DNA from: Roseovarius arcticus
GTDB taxonomy: Bacteria; Pseudomonadota; Alphaproteobacteria; Rhodobacterales; Rhodobacteraceae
Assembly: GCF_006125015.1 (NCBI RefSeq)
Contig: NZ_SZZN01000001.1
Span: 3,658,001-3,722,000 of the forward strand
Length of the DNA stretch: 64,000 nucleotides
Reading direction: 5' to 3'
Shown: one piece after another, positions 25,330 to 33,965 of the stretch
How positions within the stretch are numbered: position 1 is the first letter of the stretch
Layout of the letters: every line of letters begins with the position of its first letter
Made by a program: the position numbers and the translations under genes
The notes under the pieces: generated by a model
Databases searched by the model: none
What the model saw: the letters and a program-made list of their open reading frames with translations, nothing else
What the model was told of the DNA's origin: nothing

Positions 25330-26868
25330 ATGAACGATATCTCTCCACGCCGCTCTGGTGGACGCGCCGCGCGCCGCGCTGTCCGGTCTGCACCACCATC
25401 CGATGCCATGCGCTCAATCCGGCCCGGAATGGAAGGGGGGCGGTATAATCCCCTGACGGATGCTGAGGTGCTGCGCATCCACAATACCGCGCTAGACGCG
25501 CTGGAGCAGATTGGCCTTGCCGATGCGCCTGCCAGCGGGGTGGCCTATCTGACGGGTGCAGGTGCTATTCTGGGCGATGACGGGCGCATTCGTTTCCCCC
25601 GAGCGCTGGTTGAGGATGTGATTGCACGTGCCAATCGCAGCGTGACCTTGATGGGCCGCGATGCGCGGCACGATTTGCACCTATCCGGCAGCCGCGTCCA
25701 TTATGGCACCGCCGGCGCGGCGGTAAACATGATCGATGTAGACGGCCGCAATTACCGCGAGTGTACCGTGCAGGATCTGCACGATGCCGCACGGATTGCT
25801 GACGTGCTGGATAATATCCACTTTTTGCAGCGCCCGATGGTGTGCCGCGACATTCCCGACAACCTCGAGATGGACCTGAACACGATCTATGCCTGCTGTG
25901 CCGGCACGACCAAGCATGTCGGTGTGTCCTTCACCGAGCGCGATTTCGCCCGTAAGGGGATCGAAATGCTGCACCTGATCGCAGGCGGCGAGGCGGCATG
26001 GCGCGAACGGCCATTTGTGTCGAACTCCAACTGTTTCGTCGTGCCGCCGATGAAATTTGCCACCGAAGCGTGCGAGGTGATGGAGGAGTGCATCAAGGGC
26101 GGCATGCCCGTCCTGCTGCTGAGTGCGGGCATGGCGGGCGCGACTGCGCCGTCGACGATCGCGGGCGCTATTGTGCAAGCGACCGCTGAATGCCTTGCTG
26201 GTCTCGTTTATGTCGATGCGGTAAAGCCGGGGCATCCGGCGATTTTTGGGACTTGGCCTTTTGGCCTCGACCTGCGCACGGGCGCTATGACTGGCGGCTC
26301 GGGCGAGCAGGCATTGCTGACGGCCGGCTGTGCGCAGATGCACCGCTTTTACGATGTGCCCGGCGGGGCAGCGGCAGGCATTACGGATGCCAAGCTGCCC
26401 GACATGCAAGCCGGGTGGGAGCAGATGTGCTCGAACGTGATGGCGGGCCTGTCGGGGCTAAATATGGTTTACGAGGCGGCGGGAATGCACGCTTCGCTAC
26501 TTGGTTTTTGCCTCGAGTCGCTGATTTTGGGGAACGACCTGATCGGACACGCCCAGCGCTGTGTCCGCGGTATCGAGGTTGATGACGAGACGTTGGCGCT
26601 GGAACAGATCCGCTCGGTCTGTATCGGCGGCCCCGGTCATTATCTGGGCACGCCTCAGACTCTGGCCCGGATGGAGAGTGACTATCAATACCCTCAGACC
26701 GGTAACCGGATGAGCCCCAAGCAATGGGCCGAAGAGAACAAGCCAGACCTCAATACCGATGCGACAACTCGCAAGGAAGCAATCCTGGCTGAACGGTCGG
26801 CGGCGCGCTTTGCCCCCGATGTCGATGCGGCGATACGGGCAGCGTACAACATACACCTTCCGTCCTGA
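25330..26868 (+). CDS. MttB-superfamily corrinoid methyltransferase (non-pyrrolysine)
   Basis: 512 residues. It belongs to the trimethylamine methyltransferase (MttB/MtgB) TIM-barrel family, which moves methyl groups from quaternary or tertiary amines to a cobalamin protein. Seen: DAEVLRIHNTALDALEQIG, HYGTAGAAVNMID, FLQRPMVCRDI, GVSFTERDFARKG, FVSNSNCFVVPP, MPVLLLSAGMAGATAP, MTGGSGEQALLTAGCAQM and MVYEAAGMHASLLGF. There is no in-frame TAG, so it is the pyrrolysine-free type, whose known members use glycine betaine, proline betaine, carnitine or related betaines. No cognate corrinoid protein is adjacent. Substrate unknown. Confidence 0.88.
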   Translation: MNDISPRRSGGRAARRAVRSAPPSDAMRSIRPGMEGGRYNPLTDAEVLRIHNTALDALEQIGLADAPASGVAYLTGAGAILGDDGRIRFPRALVEDVIARANRSVTLMGRDARHDLHLSGSRVHYGTAGAAVNMIDVDGRNYRECTVQDLHDAARIADVLDNIHFLQRPMVCRDIPDNLEMDLNTIYACCAGTTKHVGVSFTERDFARKGIEMLHLIAGGEAAWRERPFVSNSNCFVVPPMKFATEACEVMEECIKGGMPVLLLSAGMAGATAPSTIAGAIVQATAECLAGLVYVDAVKPGHPAIFGTWPFGLDLRTGAMTGGSGEQALLTAGCAQMHRFYDVPGGAAAGITDAKLPDMQAGWEQMCSNVMAGLSGLNMVYEAAGMHASLLGFCLESLILGNDLIGHAQRCVRGIEVDDETLALEQIRSVCIGGPGHYLGTPQTLARMESDYQYPQTGNRMSPKQWAEENKPDLNTDATTRKEAILAERSAARFAPDVDAAIRAAYNIHLPS

Positions 26869-26908
26869 GGCGCTTCTGCGTTAGCGTGGCCGCGATTAGG
26901 AGCCGCGC

Positions 26909-27760
26909 ATGAGCCTAACTGTATTCCTCGCCGTCATCGGCGCCGCGATCCTGCACGCCGTTTGGAACGCGGCGGTCAAGGGTAGCACGGACAAGCGGAC
27001 GGCCATGGGGGCGGTGGTGATTGGCCACGCGCCTCTGGCGGCGCTCGCGTTATGCTTTGCGCCGATGCCCAGCCTCGCTAGCCTGCCATGGATGGCGGCG
27101 GGACTGGCGTTGCATTTTGGCTATCAGCTGTTTTTGATGCACGCATACGAGCATGGCGATCTGAGCCAAGTCTATCCCATTGCGCGCGGGTCTGCACCTT
27201 TGATCGTCGCGGTCGTTTCGGTCACCGCGCTGGGCGTGCATCTAAAAGGCGCCGAGATGCTGGCGGTCGCGGTTATCGCTGCCGGTATCCTCAGCCTCGT
27301 TCTGGTGCGCCGGGCTGACGGGATGCGCAATGGGCGCGCCGCAGGGCTGGCATTGGTCACCGGCATGTTTATCGCATCCTATTCGCTGGTCGATGGATAT
27401 GGCGCGCGGATTGCAGGCACTTCTTTGGGTTTCTACGGGTGGGTCGCGTTGATCAATGCGCCGCTGATGGCGATCTATCTTGGGACGCGAGAACCGGGGA
27501 TACTGCGGCGCATCGCAGGAACGGGGCGCGTTACCGCCATATTCGGCGGCTCCGCGTCGTTTGTCGCGTATGCAATAGTGACGTGGGCGTTCACGCAGGC
27601 GCCGATCGCGCTGGTCACAGCATTGCGCGAAACCAGCGTTGTGTTTGCACTGTTGATTGGCGTTTTTTGCCTGAAGGAGCGTCTGGATCTGGCCAAGGTG
27701 CTGGCCACGTCTGCCACGCTCGTCGGTGCGGTCCTTCTGCGCTATGCGCGGCAGTCCTGA
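26909..27760 (+). CDS. DMT-family (EamA) transporter
   Basis: 283 residues, ten predicted helices in two EamA repeats. It starts ATG with MSLTVFLAVIGAAILHAVWN and ends in LVGAVLLRYARQS. It is 40 bases after the methyltransferase gene and 4 bases before the phosphoesterase, so probably one transcript. It may export a small metabolite; substrate unknown. Confidence 0.85.
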   Translation: MSLTVFLAVIGAAILHAVWNAAVKGSTDKRTAMGAVVIGHAPLAALALCFAPMPSLASLPWMAAGLALHFGYQLFLMHAYEHGDLSQVYPIARGSAPLIVAVVSVTALGVHLKGAEMLAVAVIAAGILSLVLVRRADGMRNGRAAGLALVTGMFIASYSLVDGYGARIAGTSLGFYGWVALINAPLMAIYLGTREPGILRRIAGTGRVTAIFGGSASFVAYAIVTWAFTQAPIALVTALRETSVVFALLIGVFCLKERLDLAKVLATSATLVGAVLLRYARQS

Positions 27761-27764
27761 TCCT

Positions 27765-28382
27765 ATGCGCCTCCTCGCCTTTTCCGATTTGCACCGCGAC
27801 ACGAACGCCGCCCGCAAGATCGTGGAGGCAAGCGAAGAGGCAGACGTCGTAATTGGCGCGGGCGATTTCGCCACGAAAGGCATCGGCGCGTCGGAGACGC
27901 TGAAGATCCTCGCAACCTGTCATGCGCCAGTGCTGATCGTGCATGGCAACCACGACGCGCCCGGTGAGATTGCCGCGCTGTGCGCGCGCTGGCCGAACGT
28001 GACCTACCTACATGGCACGGGTGTCCGCATCGGGGGCGTCGATTTTTTCGGCGTCGGCGGCGAGGTGCCCAAGCGAAAAGCGTATGATTGGAACACCGCC
28101 CATTCCGAGGATGAGGCCGCCCGGATGCTAACCGCCTGCCCAGCAGGGGCCGTGCTGATCACCCACACCCCGCCACTCGGCACCGCCGATCTGCAAAAGA
28201 ATGGCGCGCATGAGGGCAGCGCGGCGATCCGTGATGCGATCACTGCACATAATGCGGTGCTGTGCCTGTGCGGCCATATTCATGCGTCTTGGGGTGCGGG
28301 TGGACAGGTGGGCTGCGCGCACGTGCGCAATCTGGGGCCGGTGCCAAACTGGTTCGACATCGGGGCCCGGGCAGGGCAATAA
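27765..28382 (+). CDS. Calcineurin-like metallophosphoesterase
   Basis: 205 residues. The metal-binding motifs are DLHRD (first Asp and His), GAGDFATKG, VHGNHDAP, ITHTPPLG and CGHIHASW. Start is the ATG at 27765, since the frame further upstream is inside the transporter gene. Cytosolic, of the small YfcE-like group; substrate unknown. Confidence 0.88.
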   Translation: MRLLAFSDLHRDTNAARKIVEASEEADVVIGAGDFATKGIGASETLKILATCHAPVLIVHGNHDAPGEIAALCARWPNVTYLHGTGVRIGGVDFFGVGGEVPKRKAYDWNTAHSEDEAARMLTACPAGAVLITHTPPLGTADLQKNGAHEGSAAIRDAITAHNAVLCLCGHIHASWGAGGQVGCAHVRNLGPVPNWFDIGARAGQ

Positions 28383-28499
28383 AAGTCCAAGCGGGTAGGG
28401 GGCGCGCCATTCAACCGGGCCATCTGGTGATCAACACGGCCTTGCGATGGACGGCGCTGCCGCAATTTTCCGCCATTCAGGCTTTTACATAACGCCGGG

Positions 28500-28904
28500 A
28501 CTTGTCTGGCGGGACGAGTGGCTGAGCCACCCAAACGGATTGGTGCGGCACACTCCAGATGCCATTTCGCGGATATGAGTTGCACGAGGTACCGCCAAAC
28601 GGGCAGGGCATTGCCGCGCTCATCGCGCTGGGGCTCGTCGATCGCACGGGCGTCGTGGGGGCAGGACCCGCAGGCAGCCAGCGACGCACCGCGGTGGCAG
28701 GTGGTGTCAGGCCGCAAAGTTGCGGTTGAGAATGCTATGCCCGAGCCGACTGTCGAGGCGTTGCGCGCCATGGGGCATAATGTGGTGCGCGAAGGGACGG
28801 CAGCCGAGTTCGGTTTTGGCGGGGCGCAGCTGATCCGCCGTATGGAGGATGGCTATATCGGTGGGTCGGACCATCGCAAGGATGGCGGCGTGGTTGGGTT
28901 CTAA
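28500..28904 (+). pseudogene. Gamma-glutamyltransferase remnant
   Basis: Two blocks of a gamma-glutamyltransferase-like protein remain in different frames. The first (about 28565-28645) reads FRGYELHEVPPNGQGIAALI then ALGL. The second (about 28650-28904) is the C-terminal end: AASDAPRWQVVSG, EPTVEALRAMGHNVV, FGFGGAQLIRRMEDGYIGGS, DHRKDGGVVGF and a stop. The nucleophile region between them is deleted, and the N-terminal part is missing or unrecognisable. Not functional. It sits beside an amine-oxidation operon and 27 kb from a 5-oxoprolinase-like gene. Confidence 0.75.
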
Positions 28905-28954
28905 GGCGCTTCGACGCGGGAGAACGCCAAGCGCACATTCAACGTCACCTCCCC

Positions 28955-29308
28955 TCAGGCGAGGATGAAGTAGACCTTGCGCACATGCGTCAGGTTTTCC
29001 CACGTCCCGTCAAAGCCTGCAGCAACGACAAAGGTATCACCGGCGCCAAACCGGCGCTGTACGCCTGCACTGTCGGTCAGGCACACTTCACCCTCAAGGA
29101 TATGGCACATCTCGTCAAAATCGCACTTGCACCGTTCCAGATGTGGCTCCGCCTCCCATATCCCGGCAGTCGCGCCTTTGCCCTCGTTCTGGAAATGTTG
29201 CCAACTGGTCGCGTGATAGGGTGTGTCGACGGCGGCAGGATCGTCTGTGATGCTCTCGCTGGCGGGAACAGACTTGTCGAACGGGATGACGTGGGCGGGA
29301 TTGGTCAT
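28955..29308 (-). CDS. Cupin protein (DUF861-type), amine operon
   Basis: 117 residues, single cupin barrel: ATAGIWEAEPHLERCKCDFD, EMCHILEGEVCLTDSAGVQR, RFGAGDTFVVAAGFDGTWE. This is the (S)-ureidoglycine-aminohydrolase/EutQ-like cupin_3 type. Last gene of the 11-gene minus-strand operon, 9 bases after the FAD oxidase. It is a separate branch from the two tandem cupins at 33246-33965. It may be a metal-dependent isomerase or a small-molecule-binding protein. Confidence 0.82.
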   Translation of the reverse strand: MTNPAHVIPFDKSVPASESITDDPAAVDTPYHATSWQHFQNEGKGATAGIWEAEPHLERCKCDFDEMCHILEGEVCLTDSAGVQRRFGAGDTFVVAAGFDGTWENLTHVRKVYFILA

Positions 29309-29317
29309 GATACTACC

Positions 29318-30697
29318 TTATGAGCCAAAGCCGATGTTGAACCGGTCCAGCGTTTTAAGAAAGACTGAGCGATGCCCTGTTGCGTCCTCGCGCGCAAGGT
29401 CGCGCTGCGCCCATTTTATGCCAAGACTGCGCAGAGGCTCGGGTGGGAAAGGTATAGCAATGCTGCGCAGCATTTTGAGTTCTGTGCGTTCCGTCTTGCG
29501 CTCTTGCAGGCGGTCCAGCATCGTCAGCGCGCCAAAGCGCGTCGCAGCCACGCCCTGCCCGGAAAAACCGGCGGCATACGCGACGCGCCCGCCCATGGCC
29601 GTGCCGACAAAGGCGGTCAGGCGCGCGGACGTGTCGATGATGCCGCCCCAGCGGTGAGTGAACCCAATATCACCAAGCGCGGGAAACGCGTCGCGAAAGT
29701 TCGCCTCAATCCGCGAGTAGGTGATATCGCGGTGATGCAATTCCTCGCCCCGTCCGCTGCCGTAGTGATAGACAGCGTCATACCCACCCCAGAGGATGCG
29801 GTTATCCGCCGTTTTGCGAAAATAGTGAAACTGGTTGCCGCTGTCTGCGATGCCGTAGCGCCCCTGCCAGCCGATGGACTTTAGCTGCGTGTCCGTCAGC
29901 GGCTCGCTCATCAAAGTGTAGTCGAAAACCGGGATGATTAAGGGCCGCACCCGGCGCAGCAGCGGCACGGCGGCATTGGTCGCAAGGATCGCCTGCGCTG
30001 CCGTGATGATACCAGCGGCGGTCGTTAGGCCCACATTTTCCTGCGCATTTGCGATGCCTGTAACCTTGGTATCCTCAAAGACCTGCACGCCCTGCGCGAT
30101 CGCTGCCTTGGCCAGCCCATCCACCAGCTTGGCGGGGTTCACCAGCGCATAGTTCGGCTCAAAAAGGCCAGCATGATAGCGCGGCGTGTCAAATCGCGCA
30201 TCGAGCGCCGCACCCTCCAGCAGCTCTGTCTTGATCCCGAAGCGTGCGTAGGTCGCCTGCATGTCCCGCAATCCAGCTACCTGCCAAGGCGCCGCGGCGA
30301 CGTTCAGCTTGCCCTCACGCTCAAACTCGGCGTCGATGGCGTAAGTGTCCAGATCGGCCTCTAGTTCGTCGAGGTTTTCGCGTCCCAGCCGGACCAGCGC
30401 CTCGGCCTCACCGGGCCAGCGCGCAACCGCATTACTCACCCCATGCGAGATGCTGGGTGCGCAAAATCCGCCGTTGCGCCCGCTGGCGGCGTTGCCCATC
30501 TGGCCGCCCTCCAGCACCACGATACGGGCATCTGGCATCCGCTCGCGCGCCTTTAGGGCCGACCAGAGGCCCGAAAAGCCGCCCCCGACGATTGCCAGAT
30601 CGCAGGTGATATCGCCGTCCAGCGGCGCGGCAGTCACCGGATTGGTAACGGTCTCGCGCCAGTAAGGCGCGGATTTCGCGGCGGCGAATTTGGTCAT
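29318..30697 (-). CDS. FAD-dependent amine oxidoreductase (DadA/PuuB-like)
   Basis: 459 residues of the DAO family. The N-terminal dinucleotide-binding motif is LAIVGGGFSGLWSALKARE, followed by ASGRNGGFCAPSISHGV, which resembles the flavin-contact region of gamma-glutamylputrescine oxidase (PuuB/OrdL). The C-terminal part has RWGGIIDTSARLTAFVG and YAAGFSGQGVAATRFG. It would oxidise a primary or secondary amine to an aldehyde plus ammonia. It lies 9 bases after the aldehyde dehydrogenase gene, the expected next enzyme. Confidence 0.88.
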   Translation of the reverse strand: MTKFAAAKSAPYWRETVTNPVTAAPLDGDITCDLAIVGGGFSGLWSALKARERMPDARIVVLEGGQMGNAASGRNGGFCAPSISHGVSNAVARWPGEAEALVRLGRENLDELEADLDTYAIDAEFEREGKLNVAAAPWQVAGLRDMQATYARFGIKTELLEGAALDARFDTPRYHAGLFEPNYALVNPAKLVDGLAKAAIAQGVQVFEDTKVTGIANAQENVGLTTAAGIITAAQAILATNAAVPLLRRVRPLIIPVFDYTLMSEPLTDTQLKSIGWQGRYGIADSGNQFHYFRKTADNRILWGGYDAVYHYGSGRGEELHHRDITYSRIEANFRDAFPALGDIGFTHRWGGIIDTSARLTAFVGTAMGGRVAYAAGFSGQGVAATRFGALTMLDRLQERKTERTELKMLRSIAIPFPPEPLRSLGIKWAQRDLAREDATGHRSVFLKTLDRFNIGFGS

Positions 30698-30706
30698 AAG
30701 ACCAGC

Positions 30707-32212
30707 CTACACATGCTTGCGACCACCTTCGTCAAGGAACCAGTCGTCGTCGTAGGGATACCACCAGTCGTGGCGTTGTGGCTTGTGGTCCATGATGACC
30801 ATTTTTGTACGGCGGAACGTGTCTAGGCCCATGCGCCCCAACTCTCGCCCGATGCCGGAGTTTTTCCAGCCGCCGAACGGCAGCGCGTCATTGTCGATCA
30901 TCGGATTGTTGATCCAGACCATGCCAGCCTCCAGTCGCTCATACGCTTCATGCGCCTCATTTAGGTCAGTGGTGAACACCGACGCGCCAAGGCCGAACTC
31001 GCTGTCATTGGCCATAGCTATGGCCGTGTCAAAGTCGGGGACGCGAACGATGGCGGCGACGGGGCCGAACACCTCTTCGTTAAGGATTGCCATGTCGGGT
31101 GTGCAATTCGTGAGGATCGTGGGGGCGTAAAACCAGCCGGTTTCAAGCCCTTCAGGGACGCCGCCGCCGCATTCGACTACTGCGCCTTGCGCGACTGCGT
31201 CATCGACCAGACGTGCCACCTTGTCACGGGCGGCCTCACTGACCAATGGGCCGATCTCGGACTTTTGCAGGCCATTTCCGATGCGCAGGCGCTGCGTCTC
31301 GGTCACGAATGCGGCGACAAATTCGTCATGTACTGCGTCCACGACATACATCCGTTCGGTCGAAGTGCAGACTTGGCCGCTCATGTGGAATGCGCCAGTA
31401 ACGGCTCCGGCTGCTGCGATGGCTATGGGGGCATGCGCGGTGATTATCATCGGGTCCGATCCACCCGCCTCAATCACCGCGGGTTTCAGGCGCCGTGCCG
31501 CGGCCTCGGCCACGGCGCGGCCCGCCTTGACCGATCCGGTAAAGGCGATGGCGTGGGTTTTGGGGCTATCGACCAGCGCCGTGCCCACATCCACGCCGCC
31601 GGGCAGGCAGGCGACGAGGCCTTCGGGCAGGCCCGAGAATACCTTCATGAATTCCAGCGTCGATAGGGTTGTCGCCTCGGCGGGCTTGATAATTGCCCCA
31701 TTGCCTGCGGCAAGTGACGCGGCGACGGTCCAGCACATCAGCAGGATGGGAAAGTTGAAGGGCATAATATGGACAGACACGCCCAAAGGCTCGTACCGAG
31801 CAAATTGCAGTGATCCCATCTGCGTGGTGCCCGCCACCTTCCCCGCCTCGTCGCGGGCCATTTCGGCATAGTACCGGAAAATAGGCGCGCAGTTGGCGAC
31901 CTCACCGATGGCCTCTGGGTAGGGCTTGCCCATCTCGCGGCTCATCAGGATTGCGCAGTCTGTCATGTCATGCGCCTCAATTGCGCTGGCTAGTTTGTGT
32001 AAGGTCGCGGCGCGAGACTTGGCGTCGGTATGTGCCCAGATTTTCTGCGCAGCATTGACCGAGGCAAGGACGGTCTCAATCTCACTTTCCCTGACCTCTG
32101 CGCGCTGGCCGACGACTTCTAGGGTGGCAGGATCAACCACGTCGCGCGGTGTGCCTTGGCTAGCGTGAAAGCCGGGGGCGAGATAGTAGACGGATGAGGG
32201 GGCGCTAGACAT
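30707..32212 (-). CDS. NAD(P)-dependent aldehyde dehydrogenase
   Basis: 501 residues from the ATG that overlaps the kinase stop (TAATG); an ATG two codons upstream has a poorer ribosome-site spacing. Seen: IMPFNFPILLMCWTVAASL, NGAIIKPAEATTLSTL, IAFTGSVKAGRAVAEAA, the Glu in VIEAGGSDPMI, the catalytic Cys in SGQVCTSTERMY, and EEVFGPVAAI. It resembles succinate-semialdehyde and gamma-aminobutyraldehyde dehydrogenases. It likely oxidises the aldehyde produced by the FAD oxidase encoded next. Confidence 0.92.
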   Translation of the reverse strand: MSSAPSSVYYLAPGFHASQGTPRDVVDPATLEVVGQRAEVRESEIETVLASVNAAQKIWAHTDAKSRAATLHKLASAIEAHDMTDCAILMSREMGKPYPEAIGEVANCAPIFRYYAEMARDEAGKVAGTTQMGSLQFARYEPLGVSVHIMPFNFPILLMCWTVAASLAAGNGAIIKPAEATTLSTLEFMKVFSGLPEGLVACLPGGVDVGTALVDSPKTHAIAFTGSVKAGRAVAEAAARRLKPAVIEAGGSDPMIITAHAPIAIAAAGAVTGAFHMSGQVCTSTERMYVVDAVHDEFVAAFVTETQRLRIGNGLQKSEIGPLVSEAARDKVARLVDDAVAQGAVVECGGGVPEGLETGWFYAPTILTNCTPDMAILNEEVFGPVAAIVRVPDFDTAIAMANDSEFGLGASVFTTDLNEAHEAYERLEAGMVWINNPMIDNDALPFGGWKNSGIGRELGRMGLDTFRRTKMVIMDHKPQRHDWWYPYDDDWFLDEGGRKHV

Positions 32213-33249
32213 TAACATGCCCTTTCAGTGTGCTGGGTAGAGGTGATCCGAGCGGCGGCAGCCTGCCAATCGGGCAGATGTGTCTCCAGCAGCGCTGTGA
32301 TGTCGCGTAACTGCGCGGCTTCTAGCGCTGTGCGCAATTGCTCCGCGACGCGGGGTATCCACTTGAGGTAGGCCTGCTTGCCATTCAGGCGGTCCAACCG
32401 CACAAAAACGCCCAGAATGCGCGCGTGTCGCTGCGCAGCGAGGATGTGATAGCGTTGGCGAATATCCGCAGCATTGCCCAACCCAGCGGGTGCATTTTCG
32501 ATATAGCGCGCCAGCATTTCATCCTCCAGACCCGGCGCCAGATCGCGGCGCGCATCTTGCAAGAGTGACATCAGGTCATACTCGCACGGGCCGATGACGG
32601 CATCCTGAAAATCCAGCAGACCGCAGCGAGCCACACCGCTGCGCGCGCTCAGCAGAAGCAGGTTATCGACGTGGAAATCGCGCATAACCAGCGTGTCATG
32701 ACGTTCTGCAATCGGTGCTAGCGCGCCTTGCCAACGGGCGCGCCAGTCGCGCGCGAAATCGTCGCTTAGGCCCGGTGCGATGGCGGGCGCAAACCATTCG
32801 GCAAAGATCGCCAGCTCGTTCAAGTGCGTGTCCAAATCATAGAGCGGCTGAACCACCTCGGCGCTGCGGGGATCGTGGTGCAGGTGCAGCAGCGCATCAA
32901 CGGCGAGGCAGTATAGCGCGTGCTCGTCCTCGCCCGTCCTGAGGCATTGCGCATAGGTCGCATCGCCCAGATCCTCGATCAGGGCGAGCCCATTTTCCGG
33001 ATCATTCGCCAACACCCGTGGGGCCGACAATCCAAGCTGGTTCAGGTGCGCCGACAGACGCAAATAGGCGGCATACCCGACTGGATCGGTTGGATCCTCC
33101 ATTAGGATCAGGCCGCACCCCTCCAGCCTGTGATACCGCCGGGGGGAGGCGTCTGCAGTGAACGGCGTCAAGATTGCCCCGCCATAGCCCTCCGATGCCA
33201 GAAAGGCGGCGGAAGTGGTACTGAGCGTCGTGGCGGGCGCGGCGGTCAT
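32212..33249 (-). CDS. APH-fold small-molecule kinase
   Basis: 345 residues of the aminoglycoside phosphotransferase/choline kinase fold. The catalytic loop is DTLVMRDFHVDNLLLL (Asp and Asn) and the metal-binding DFG-equivalent is GLLDFQDAVIGP. The N-terminal part is rich in short segments typical of AmgK-like sugar kinases (SPRRYHRLEG, LILMEDPTDPV). Overlaps both neighbours (ATGA with the cupin, TAATG with the dehydrogenase). Within this operon it may phosphorylate the imported amine, a glycosylated form of it or a sugar. Sugar kinase and amine kinase cannot be told apart by eye. Confidence 0.8.
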   Translation of the reverse strand: MTAAPATTLSTTSAAFLASEGYGGAILTPFTADASPRRYHRLEGCGLILMEDPTDPVGYAAYLRLSAHLNQLGLSAPRVLANDPENGLALIEDLGDATYAQCLRTGEDEHALYCLAVDALLHLHHDPRSAEVVQPLYDLDTHLNELAIFAEWFAPAIAPGLSDDFARDWRARWQGALAPIAERHDTLVMRDFHVDNLLLLSARSGVARCGLLDFQDAVIGPCEYDLMSLLQDARRDLAPGLEDEMLARYIENAPAGLGNAADIRQRYHILAAQRHARILGVFVRLDRLNGKQAYLKWIPRVAEQLRTALEAAQLRDITALLETHLPDWQAAAARITSTQHTERAC

Positions 33250-33590
33250 CGGATCATGTAGACCTTCTTGATTGTCTCATGGACGGTGCAGACCCCCTTC
33301 CAATCCTTTGGGAAGAACGCCGCCGTGTCGGGCGCTATTTCGATCACATCGCCGGATTCGTGGACATAGGTGCAGCGCCCCTCAATGAAGTGACAGAATT
33401 CGTCCGACGTCACGTGGCAGTCCCATTTACCGGGGGTGCAGATCCAGAGGCCACATTCACTCTGCCCATCCGGCCCCTTGTGCAGGACCTTGCCCGATAC
33501 GTGGCTCTCTCCTTCTATCATGGTGGGGATGATGCCCCAGTCGACAGTGTCGGTGATCTCTAGCGGGTTTCGCATCACAGGTGCTTTCAT
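33246..33590 (-). CDS. Cupin protein, tandem paralogue 2
   Basis: 114 residues. Closely related to the next gene upstream: both have HSTG/HVSGKVLHKGP, GLWICTPGKWDCHV, DEFCHFIEGRCTYVHE and an end of VYMI type. Cupin_3/DUF861 barrel with conserved His, Glu and Cys near the usual metal site. 12 bases after its paralogue and overlapping the kinase start by ATGA. The pair may form a heterodimer. Confidence 0.82.
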   Translation of the reverse strand: MKAPVMRNPLEITDTVDWGIIPTMIEGESHVSGKVLHKGPDGQSECGLWICTPGKWDCHVTSDEFCHFIEGRCTYVHESGDVIEIAPDTAAFFPKDWKGVCTVHETIKKVYMIR

Positions 33591-33602
33591 CGGCTTTCTC
33601 CT

Positions 33603-33965
33603 TCAGACCAGCATGTAAATGTTGCGCAGTGTCTCGGTGATCTCTGCGGTGCCTTCCCAGCCTGCGGGGAACATGACGCAAATTCCGGGGCCTGCCTCGA
33701 CCACCTCATCGCTGCCGTCGCGGCGGTAGGTGACGCGGCCCGCTACGAAGTGGCAGAATTCGTCTCGCGGCACGCAGATGCGCCAAGTGCCCGGGGAGCA
33801 GACCCAGACGCCCGTTTCGGGTGAGTTGCCGGGCCCCTTGTGCAAGAGCCGCCCGGTCGAGTGCGACTGGCCTGCGATCATATCCGGCTGCGGGCCCCAA
33901 TCGGCCAGATCGTCATAGGTCGTGGCATCATGGATATGCGGCGCAGATGATTTGAGATCGGTCAT
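33603..33965 (-). CDS. Cupin protein, tandem paralogue 1
   Basis: 120 residues from the ATG in a TAATG overlap with the glycosyltransferase stop, so translation is coupled. Seen: HSTGRLLHKGPGNS, TGVWVCSPGTWRICVP, DEFCHFVAGRVTYRRDG, ICVMFPAGWEG. Same fold and motif order as the following gene, about 40 percent alike by eye. Unknown function; small cupins in such operons can be lyases, isomerases or dioxygenase-like. Confidence 0.82.
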   Translation of the reverse strand: MTDLKSSAPHIHDATTYDDLADWGPQPDMIAGQSHSTGRLLHKGPGNSPETGVWVCSPGTWRICVPRDEFCHFVAGRVTYRRDGSDEVVEAGPGICVMFPAGWEGTAEITETLRNIYMLV

